Shown: piece after piece, positions 1 through 5,131 of the stretch | Layout: every line of letters starts with the position of its first letter | How positions within the stretch are numbered: the first letter of the stretch is position 1 | Origin: Acidobacteriota bacterium | GTDB lineage: Bacteria; Acidobacteriota; UBA4820; DSQY01 | Reading direction: 5' to 3' | NCBI GenBank assembly: GCA_022759065.1 | Contig: JAEMPZ010000119.1 | Location: 1 to 5,693, forward strand | Length of the DNA stretch: 5,693 nt | Notes under the pieces: model-generated | The model's database searches: none | Seen by the model: the letters and a program-made list of their open reading frames with translations, nothing else | Told to the model about the DNA's origin: nothing | Program-made: the position numbers and the translations under genes

Positions 1-61
1 CACGCAAACGCAGCGGCCCAACGGCGACCGGCGCCCGCGCATGGATTCGCGCGTCGGTCGT

Positions 62-145
62 CCGTCAACCGTTAGCCGTCTGCCGTCTTACGTCTTACGT
101 CTACCGTCTCACGTCTAACGTCTTACTCCTTACCCCTGACGCCTT
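62..145. repeat. Degenerate 7-base tandem repeat, 12 units
   Basis: Twelve head-to-tail heptamers with consensus (A/C)CGTCTN on the plus strand: CCGTCAA, CCGTTAG, CCGTCTG, CCGTCTT, ACGTCTT, ACGTCTA, CCGTCTC, ACGTCTA, ACGTCTT, ACTCCTT, ACCCCTG, ACGCCTT. The middle seven are nearly uniform and the ends are worn. The phase of seven excludes a codon repeat, and no gene covers it. It lies about 100 bases beyond the stop of the second tonB, probably in its 3' untranslated region or in the space to the next gene. Confidence 0.85.
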
Positions 146-180
146 TCAACTTGCTGCCAGTCACAAGCCACGGTCTTCCT

Positions 181-233
181 TTCTCACTCTCTCACTTTCT
201 CACTTTCCCCTTGGCGTCTTGGTGCCCTGGTGG
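181..233. repeat. Two adjoining degenerate 8-base tandem repeats
   Basis: TTCTCACT, CTCTCACT, TTCTCACT occupy 181-204, followed by a worn unit TTCCCCTT. A second octamer family, CTTGGCGT, CTTGGTGC, CCTGGTGG, occupies 210-233. Together with the heptamers at 62-145 they make most of the non-coding segment between the second tonB stop and the window edge. No terminator hairpin with a U-run is visible here, and positions 1-61 and 146-180 show nothing I can name. Confidence 0.7.
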
Positions 234-242
234 TGGGTTTTT

Positions 243-959
243 TCACCGCAGCGCGAAGTTGACGGTGATGATTTTGATGACGCGCAGTGGGGAGCCCGCG
301 TCGTCAAGGCTCTTTGTGAAGCGCCACCGCCTGACCGCGTCTAGGGCCGATTGGCCAAACAGCGGGTTCGTCGCGGTGACTATCTCCGCCCCCTCTACTT
401 GGCCGTCGGGCCCGATGGTCACCTTTATCACGGCTCTGCCTTCCACGCCCATGGCCCGCAGCGCGGCCGGGTACTCCGGCTGAACCTGGCTGAGCACCTC
501 CACGGCTTTTGAGAGCTGGTAATCTTGCACGGCGCGAGGCGCTGAGATGGCCGAGTCAATGGCCGTCGCGCCCGGGGGCAAATCACCTACCGCGATGAAA
601 CCGGTATCCTGAGAGTCCGGTGTTGTCGTGGACGAAGTGGCCGGATCGGCCGGTTTTATCTCAGTCGGCACCTCGAAAGGCGTGCGCACTTCCGTGGGTA
701 CGGGCTTCCCGGCATCCTTCGCGTGCTCATTCATCTGGTTGACTTGATCCCGCGGAACCACCCGCACAGGGATCGAAATCGGTGCCGGCTCACTGAAGCG
801 CAGAATGGCGAGCGGAGCTCTTATGGCTACTGGGGCATAAAGCATGTAGACGTAATAGGTTCCGACCAGAGCCGCGTGGAACGCGGCTGCCACGGGCAGG
901 CTGGCGAAGGTCCTGAATCCCCTCTTTTCGGTTTTTGTTATTACCAGGGCGTCGAACAT
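243..959 (-). CDS. Second TonB-family energy transducer, complete
   Basis: A complete 238-residue TonB-type protein. The N-terminus MFDALVITKTEKRGFRTFAS is cytoplasmic. A membrane helix follows (about 21-44) and keeps His28 at the place of the TonB anchor histidine, but the preceding serine of the SxxxH motif is Ala24 here. The periplasmic spacer (about 50-150) is rich in Pro, Ser, Thr and Asp and lacks the polyproline run and Gly repeats of the TonB at 5132-5693. The C-terminal domain (about 152-238) has VLSQVQPEYPAAL, AVRRWRFTKS and a closing ITVNFALR strand, and is clearly paralogous to the other copy. The frame continues upstream into hppA without a stop, but ATG 959 is chosen because AAGGAGG lies six bases ahead and gives a proper signal-anchor N-terminus. 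It has no dedicated exbB or exbD beside it, so it probably borrows the upstream motor. Confidence 0.88.
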   Translation of the reverse strand: MFDALVITKTEKRGFRTFASLPVAAAFHAALVGTYYVYMLYAPVAIRAPLAILRFSEPAPISIPVRVVPRDQVNQMNEHAKDAGKPVPTEVRTPFEVPTEIKPADPATSSTTTPDSQDTGFIAVGDLPPGATAIDSAISAPRAVQDYQLSKAVEVLSQVQPEYPAALRAMGVEGRAVIKVTIGPDGQVEGAEIVTATNPLFGQSALDAVRRWRFTKSLDDAGSPLRVIKIITVNFALR

Positions 960-972
960 GGGCCACCTCCTT
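960..972 (-). promoter_or_regulatory. Ribosome binding site that fixes the second tonB start
   Basis: The minus strand reads AAGGAGG (core AGGAGG at 966-971) six bases before the ATG at 957-959. It decides the start of a frame that otherwise runs on into hppA, and it shows that the gene is translated independently. Confidence 0.85.
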
Positions 973-1007
973 CGCCGTTTGAGACCGCGCGGGGCGGCAA
1001 ATGTTCC

Positions 1008-1043
1008 AAAGCAAAAGAAAAGCGGCCCGCTTTCACGGGCCGC
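1008..1043 (-). terminator. Intrinsic terminator after hppA
   Basis: On the minus strand a perfect 8-base-pair GC-only stem (GCGGCCCG with CGGGCCGC; 1036-1043 and 1022-1029) closes a 6-base TGAAAG loop and runs directly into TTTTCTTTTGCTTT. It begins 27 bases after the hppA stop and should separate hppA from the second tonB. No convincing promoter is visible in the roughly 50 bases left before that gene, so tonB2 may depend on readthrough or on a promoter I cannot recognise. Confidence 0.88.
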
Positions 1044-1069
1044 CATAAAACGCAAAGAGGCAAGGCTGC

Positions 1070-3304
1070 TTAGATGAACAGCGGGGCCAAAACCAGCGTG
1101 ATCGTCGAAAGCAGCTTGATGAGCACGTGCAATGAAGGGCCAGCAGTGTCTTTGAAGGGGTCGCCAACGGTGTCTCCAACCACAGCGGCGCCGTGCGTCG
1201 GGTTCTTGGTCTTCTTGCCGTCCGCGCCGACAAGGTACTTGCCGCCGTGCGCGCCCGACTCGATGTATTTCTTGGCGTTGTCCCATGCTCCTCCGCCGTT
1301 ATTCAGGAAGAGCGCCATCAGGATTCCGACGATAGTTGCGACCATCAGAAGTCCAGCCACCGCTTCGGCGGCGATCAAATGTCCTTCATACGGAATAAAG
1401 ACCTTGAACGCCATCCCAACGACAATAGGCGTCAAGACGACCAGCGCGCCGGGCGCGACCATCTTCTTGAGGGCCGACTTGGTGACGATGTCAACGCATG
1501 AGCCATAGTCGGGCTTGAAGTCTTTGGGGAACTGGATGATGTCGTTGACGCGGGGAAGCTTCGCGTACTGGCGGCGCACTTCCTCGATGATAGCCTGCGC
1601 GGCTTTGCCCACGGCCCTTATGGCCATGGAGGAGAAGAGGAACACCAGCGCCGCGCCAAGAAGCGCTCCCACGAAAACGACGGGGTTAGCGAGGTCAACC
1701 GCGCCCATTGCTTTGCCCGAGTAGTTGCCGACCTCTTCCATGTAGGCCTGGAAAAGGAGGAAGGCCGCGAGGCCGGCTGAACCGACCGCGTATCCCTTGG
1801 TCAGGGCTTTTGTCGTATTGCCGACCGCATCGAGCCTGTCGGTCTTTTTGCGGATTTCCTCTGGCTGTTCGGACATTTCGACGATGCCGCCCGCGTTATC
1901 GGTGATAGGCCCGAAAGTATCCATGGCCAGGATGTAAACAGCCGTCGCCAGCATGCCCATCGTCGCCACGGCGGTGCCGAAAAGGCCGGCGCCTGGCAAG
2001 CCGCTCGTCGCGCCGAGGTAATAGGAAATAAGAAGGGCCGCGCCAACCGTAAGCGCGGGCATCCAGACGCACTCCATGCCAACGCCAATGCCAGCGATGA
2101 TGTTCGTGGCGGGGCCGGTTTGAGAGGCCTCGGCTATGGACTGAACCGGCCTGAACTTGTACTCGGTGTAATACTGAGTGATGTAAACGAACGCCACCGA
2201 CGTTAGAACGCCTACGATGCCGCAGAGGAAGAAGTGCCACCACGCCTGGGGCGCGCCGGGGCTATCCAGCAGCCAATAGGTGGCGCCGCCAAAACCAACC
2301 ATTGCCAGAATGACGGCCACGTAGTAACCGCGGTTAAGCACCTGCATCGGGTCCAGTTTTTCTTCTTTGTCCATCTTGACCATCATGATGCCGATGATCG
2401 AGGCGATGATTCCAAAAGCTCTGGCGACGAGGGGGAACATCATGACGCCAACGATGCCCATGGAGAATCCCATGTGATCCTTGTCCGCCACCGTCGCGAG
2501 GCCGGCGCCCAGAATCATCGCGCCGATGTTTTCCGCGGCGGTTGACTCGAAGAGGTCGGCGCCACGGCCGGCGCAGTCGCCGACGTTGTCGCCAACGAGA
2601 TCGGCGATGACCGCCGGGTTGCGCGGGTCATCCTCGGGAATGCCTGCTTCGACTTTTCCCACGAGGTCGGCGCCCACGTCGGCCGCCTTTGTGTAGATTC
2701 CGCCGCCCAGCTGGGCGAACAGCGCCACGAATGAAGCGCCGAAGCCATAACCAACAATAAGGAGCGGGATCTTCGTCGCCTCAACCCCGCCGACAGCCGT
2801 GACGATGGCGTACAGCCCCGCGACGCCGAGAAGACTCATCGCCACGACCAGCAGCCCTGAAACCGCGCCACCGCGAAGGGCGATTCGCAGCGCGTCATTA
2901 AGGCTTGAAAGGGCGGCGTGAGCCGTGCGGATGTTGCTGCGGATGGAAACCCACATCCCGACGTAGCCGGCGAAAACGGAGCAGAGCGCTCCTAGAACAA
3001 AGGAAAGGGTGATCCAGAACGCGAGCCCCATCGAAGTACTAACGGGGTCGAACTTTTGGTGGCCACGGACCACGCCGTAACCAACGAAGATGAAAACCGC
3101 GAAGAGCAGGGCCAGGACCAGAATAGTCCTGTTCTGGCGCCTCAGGAAAGCCTCCGCGCCCTCCTTGATGGCGTCGGAGATTTTGCGCATGGCTTCCGAC
3201 CCGGTGCTCTTGTTAAGCACCCACCGGGCAAGGTATCCGGCCATCAAAAGCCCGAATACGCTTATCCCTATTACCAAACTCAACAATGGCCACGTCTTGT
3301 CCAT
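1070..3304 (-). CDS. hppA: Proton-pumping membrane pyrophosphatase, potassium-independent type
   Basis: This enzyme (EC 7.1.3.1) hydrolyses cytoplasmic pyrophosphate and pumps protons across the inner membrane. The protein has 744 residues and about 16 hydrophobic helices, within the normal bacterial range. Catalytic motifs are intact: DVGADLVGKVE (209-219), the Asp-rich pyrophosphate/Mg loop DNVGDCAGRGADLFES (239-254), TFGPITDNAGGIVE (463-476), and C-terminal NNGGGAWDNAKKYIE (668-682) and GDTVGDPFKDTAGPS (710-724). The site deciding cation dependence reads GNTTKALT, with Lys499 and Thr502. In this family Lys there marks potassium-independent proton pumps, whereas Ala marks potassium-dependent ones, including sodium pumps. 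The ATG at 3304 has AGGAGG five bases upstream; an in-frame ATG at 3361 lacks this and would add 19 non-membrane residues. The gene stands between two intrinsic terminators and appears to be transcribed alone. Confidence 0.97.
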   Translation of the reverse strand: MDKTWPLLSLVIGISVFGLLMAGYLARWVLNKSTGSEAMRKISDAIKEGAEAFLRRQNRTILVLALLFAVFIFVGYGVVRGHQKFDPVSTSMGLAFWITLSFVLGALCSVFAGYVGMWVSIRSNIRTAHAALSSLNDALRIALRGGAVSGLLVVAMSLLGVAGLYAIVTAVGGVEATKIPLLIVGYGFGASFVALFAQLGGGIYTKAADVGADLVGKVEAGIPEDDPRNPAVIADLVGDNVGDCAGRGADLFESTAAENIGAMILGAGLATVADKDHMGFSMGIVGVMMFPLVARAFGIIASIIGIMMVKMDKEEKLDPMQVLNRGYYVAVILAMVGFGGATYWLLDSPGAPQAWWHFFLCGIVGVLTSVAFVYITQYYTEYKFRPVQSIAEASQTGPATNIIAGIGVGMECVWMPALTVGAALLISYYLGATSGLPGAGLFGTAVATMGMLATAVYILAMDTFGPITDNAGGIVEMSEQPEEIRKKTDRLDAVGNTTKALTKGYAVGSAGLAAFLLFQAYMEEVGNYSGKAMGAVDLANPVVFVGALLGAALVFLFSSMAIRAVGKAAQAIIEEVRRQYAKLPRVNDIIQFPKDFKPDYGSCVDIVTKSALKKMVAPGALVVLTPIVVGMAFKVFIPYEGHLIAAEAVAGLLMVATIVGILMALFLNNGGGAWDNAKKYIESGAHGGKYLVGADGKKTKNPTHGAAVVGDTVGDPFKDTAGPSLHVLIKLLSTITLVLAPLFI

Positions 3305-3315
3305 TCGCTCCTCCT
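3305..3315 (-). promoter_or_regulatory. hppA: Ribosome binding site that fixes the hppA start
   Basis: The minus strand reads AGGAGG (3310-3315) with a five-base spacer to the ATG at 3302-3304. This complements the 16S rRNA tail and favours that ATG over the in-frame ATG at 3361. Confidence 0.85.
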
Positions 3316-3342
3316 CGAAAAATGGAAAGGGTTGAATTTGAT

Positions 3343-3363
3343 GGGCGCTGGGGGGGAGCACCC
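3343..3363 (-). promoter_or_regulatory. Stem-loop with all-C loop in the hppA leader
   Basis: In the minus-strand RNA, GGGUGCU pairs with AGCGCCC (seven pairs, one a G-U wobble) around a loop of seven cytosines. The pairing is better in the minus-strand RNA than in the plus-strand RNA, where the wobble becomes a C-A mismatch, which fits a role in the hppA transcript. No U-run follows, so it is not an intrinsic terminator. It lies about 38 bases before the start codon. It matches no riboswitch class I recognise. Confidence 0.4.
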
Positions 3364-3391
3364 GCGGCTAAACCTCCATTCCTGACGCTCC

Positions 3392-3433
3392 AAAAAGCAA
3401 AAGAACCTTGCCGCGCCAACTCCACGGCAAGGT
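3392..3433 (-). terminator. Intrinsic terminator of the tonB-exbB-exbD-exbD operon
   Basis: On the minus strand a 9-base-pair perfect stem (ACCTTGCCG pairing with CGGCAAGGT, 3425-3433 with 3405-3413) closes an 11-base loop and is followed at once by TTCTTTTGCTTTTT. It lies 84 bases past the exbD2 stop and before hppA. The U-run is broken by a GC, so efficiency may be partial, which would allow some readthrough into hppA. Confidence 0.82.
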
Positions 3434-3435
3434 CC

Positions 3436-3464
3436 ATTTTAACCCTAAAACTCTTTCAACGCAA
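3436..3464 (-). promoter_or_regulatory. hppA: Candidate sigma-70 promoter for hppA
   Basis: Read on the minus strand, TTGCGT (3459-3464) and TAAAAT (3436-3441) are separated by exactly 17 bases. The -10 matches TATAAT at five of six positions; the -35 keeps only TTG. Transcription would begin near 3428-3430, giving a leader of about 125 bases before the hppA ATG. The start would fall inside the stem of the terminator at 3392-3433, so transcripts from this promoter could not form the full stem. It is the only promoter-like pair I found between exbD2 and hppA. Confidence 0.5.
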
Positions 3465-3516
3465 TCCCACGAGAGAAGGCGTGCCCCGTCGCACGGGCAG
3501 CGGCGAAAACGTTTCG

Positions 3517-3918
3517 TCAGTTCAAGACAAAGCCTATCGTTTCCACGCGTCCCTGAGACCTGGCGATATCGAGAGCCTTTACCACGGTCTCATAGGTCGC
3601 CTGATCGTCGGCGTCAACAAAGAGGATCTTGTCCGGCCTCGTGGCGTAGATGGCCCCCAGCCGCTCGCCGAGATCCTGCATCGTCACGGGGGACTTGTTT
3701 ATGGCCATGCCGCCGTTTCGGTCTATTTGAAGGACGATGACGTTCGGCGGAGGCCCGCCCTTCGAAGGCTCCGCCTTCTGCGGCACCTGCGCGTCAAAGC
3801 CCTTCTGAAGGATGGGCGTGATGACCATGAAGATGATGATCAGCACCAGCAGCACGTCAACAAGCGGCGTGATGTTGATGTCAGATTTTGGGCGAGATGC
3901 TCCAATATCCATAGACAT
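3517..3918 (-). CDS. exbD: ExbD/TolR-family protein, second copy
   Basis: A second, shorter ExbD of 133 residues. It has the same layout: cytoplasmic MSMDIGASRPKSDINITP, one membrane helix (about 19-37) with the proton-carrying Asp21, then a periplasmic domain with a Lys/Pro-rich segment (48-58) and the common ExbD core VIVLQIDRNGGMAINK (60-75). It ends abruptly after RVETIGFVLN. The start at 3918 has AAGG eight bases upstream, within the 15-base gap after exbD1. An in-frame ATG two codons later (3912) is also possible but less well spaced. It is the last gene of the operon and is followed by an intrinsic terminator at 3392-3433. It may form a mixed ExbD complex on ExbB or serve another TonB, such as the one at 243-959. 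The sequence does not decide between these. Confidence 0.92.
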   Translation of the reverse strand: MSMDIGASRPKSDINITPLVDVLLVLIIIFMVITPILQKGFDAQVPQKAEPSKGGPPPNVIVLQIDRNGGMAINKSPVTMQDLGERLGAIYATRPDKILFVDADDQATYETVVKALDIARSQGRVETIGFVLN

Positions 3919-3933
3919 GGGTTCGACCTTTCG

Positions 3934-4404
3934 CTACTTGGCCATATTGCTGGCCGCGTTGCCCGTGACCGGCATGCCCTTTTCGTCCACGTGCTGGGCC
4001 AAAAGGCCGATCTGCTTGAAGCCTACGTCCTGGACTATCTTCAACACCCGCTTGACTTCACCGAAGTCAATCTCCCTGAAACCCTTCAGGAAGACGCGCT
4101 TGGATGGGCCACGCTGATATGCTTCGCTCAAGTCGTCCTTGAGCGCCTCCAGCGGCCGGTCCTTGTCGCCGAAATAAAAATGGACGATGTTCTTGTCCTT
4201 GGTTACGGCGAGGATGATGCTTCCCTCTTTGTCGGCATCAGACTCGGCCTGCGGGTTTCGCGCGGCTGGCAGATCAACCGGGACGCCTTTCTGCAACAGG
4301 GGCGTCACGACCATGAAGATGATCAACAGAACGAGGCAAACGTCGCAGAACGGCGTCACGTTTATGTCGCTGACAGCACCGCTGCCGCCTACGTTCATGC
4401 TCAT
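3934..4404 (-). CDS. exbD: ExbD/TolR-family protein, first copy
   Basis: This 156-residue protein is a stator-rotor partner of ExbB, with a short cytoplasmic N-terminus, one membrane helix (about residues 19-38) and a periplasmic domain. The N-terminus shows the family signature SDINVTPFCDVCLVLLIIFM. Asp21 is the membrane aspartate that carries protons in ExbD, TolR and MotB relatives. The periplasmic part ends with a hydrophilic tail (about 138-156) that the second copy lacks. An acidic insert, QAESDADKEG (52-61), follows the membrane-proximal LPAA. The ATG at 4404 has AGGAGG five bases upstream. The gene lies 21 bases after exbB and 15 before the second exbD, clearly in one operon. It shares 27 of its first 40 residues with that copy but little in the periplasmic domain. 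Confidence 0.93.
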   Translation of the reverse strand: MSMNVGGSGAVSDINVTPFCDVCLVLLIIFMVVTPLLQKGVPVDLPAARNPQAESDADKEGSIILAVTKDKNIVHFYFGDKDRPLEALKDDLSEAYQRGPSKRVFLKGFREIDFGEVKRVLKIVQDVGFKQIGLLAQHVDEKGMPVTGNAASNMAK

Positions 4405-4415
4405 GTGGGCCTCCT
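4405..4415 (-). promoter_or_regulatory. exbD: Ribosome binding site of the first exbD
   Basis: AGGAGG (4410-4415 on the minus strand) sits five bases before the ATG at 4402-4404, inside the 21-base gap after exbB. It supports this start over the ATG two codons later. Confidence 0.8.
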
Positions 4416-4425
4416 GGGCTCGCCC

Positions 4426-5094
4426 TTACTCTTCGCGGCCGGTGACCTTGAGGAAATGGTCAATCAGCTCCGAAGAGGCGTTGCTCATTTCGATCGAGAA
4501 AAGGTCCGCCTTGTTGACGAAGTAGTTAAAGAACCAGACGGCGGGAATGGCCACGAAAAGCCCGAAGGCCGTCGTGACGAGGGCCTCGGCGATGCCGCCC
4601 GCGACCGCCCCGATGCCGCCGGAACCGCTGGCCTTCATCCCTTCGAAGGCGTTGATGATGCCGACGACGGTGCCGAAGAGGCCGACAAACGGCGCGGTCG
4701 CGCCGATCGTGGCAAGGAAGTTGAGGCCGCGCCTCATCTCGGTGCTGGTCTTGACCGCCGCGCGCTCGATGGCCCTCTTCGAAGCCTCGATCACGTTGTA
4801 GTTCGTGCTCTCCGTCTCGGCCTTGAACTCAAGAAGCGCGGCCTTGAAGACCTTCGCGATGTGGCTGTTTTTGTTGGTCTCAGCCAGGCGGACGCAGTCG
4901 TCAAGTTTATTGGCCTTCAGAAGCGGGCCAACCTTGCCAATGAAGGCAAGCGACTGCTTCTTCGCGGAGAGAAAGAGGATGAAGCGGTCAATGAAGACCC
5001 AAATTGAGATGAGGGACATGATCAAAAGGACGAAGACAACGCCCTTGGCCAGAGGCCCCATCGAAGCCCAAAGTCCGGTAAGGGATAGATCCAT
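4426..5094 (-). CDS. exbB: ExbB/TolQ-family proton channel protein
   Basis: This 222-residue inner-membrane protein is the pentameric scaffold of the proton-driven motor that works with ExbD and TonB. Three membrane segments are visible, near residues 17-42, 124-150 and 168-192, with a cytoplasmic domain between the first two, as in the MotA/TolQ/ExbB family. The second helix has the family motif GLFGTVVGI (138-146) and the third has ALVTTAFGLFVAIPA (171-185). The length is near normal for ExbB or TolQ. The ATG at 5094 is preceded by AAAGGAG with a 6-base spacer, which fixes the start. The stop lies 21 bases before exbD1. ExbB is preferred to TolQ because a TonB gene is adjacent and no tolA, tolB or pal is visible. 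Sequence alone does not separate the two subfamilies with certainty. Confidence 0.93.
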   Translation of the reverse strand: MDLSLTGLWASMGPLAKGVVFVLLIMSLISIWVFIDRFILFLSAKKQSLAFIGKVGPLLKANKLDDCVRLAETNKNSHIAKVFKAALLEFKAETESTNYNVIEASKRAIERAAVKTSTEMRRGLNFLATIGATAPFVGLFGTVVGIINAFEGMKASGSGGIGAVAGGIAEALVTTAFGLFVAIPAVWFFNYFVNKADLFSIEMSNASSELIDHFLKVTGREE

Positions 5095-5107
5095 TGCATG
5101 CTCCTTT
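5095..5107 (-). promoter_or_regulatory. exbB: Ribosome binding site of exbB
   Basis: AAAGGAG on the minus strand (core 5101-5105) lies six bases before the ATG at 5092-5094. A nearer ATG at 5098-5100 falls between them but is out of frame and soon becomes meaningless, so 5094 is kept as the start. Confidence 0.78.
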
Positions 5108-5131
5108 CAAAAGGTCGAGCCAAACGTATCC

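Noticed and set aside
1..42. Start of a minus-strand gene at the ATG 40-42 running off the left edge
   Set aside because: Only 14 codons are visible, with an Arg-rich product and no ribosome binding site.
62..233. CRISPR array
   Set aside because: Units are 7-8 bases, contiguous and without spacers, which is tandem repetition and not a repeat-spacer pattern.
985..1005. Sigma-54 promoter for the second tonB (TTGGAACATTTGCC on the minus strand)
   Set aside because: The GG and GC elements are separated by 7 bases instead of 10, so it does not fit the -24/-12 pattern.
960..1286. N-terminal extension of the second tonB into the hppA gene
   Set aside because: The frame is merely open. The extension is low-complexity and Arg-rich, it crosses the hppA terminator, and ATG 959 has an excellent ribosome binding site and begins a normal TonB membrane anchor.
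3305..3361. hppA start at the upstream ATG at 3361
   Set aside because: It would put the AGGAGG site inside the coding region and add 19 residues not typical of the family.
3504..3516. Small inverted repeat CGAAA-ACG-TTTCG just after exbD2
   Set aside because: A five-base stem with no U-run is common by chance, and a better terminator lies downstream.
3286..5007. A 573-codon open frame on the plus strand opposite the exb operon
   Set aside because: It lies antisense to exbB, both exbD genes and the start of hppA, all clear families with ribosome binding sites. Its product is rich in Arg, Asp and His with no family features, as expected of a mirror frame in GC-rich coding DNA.
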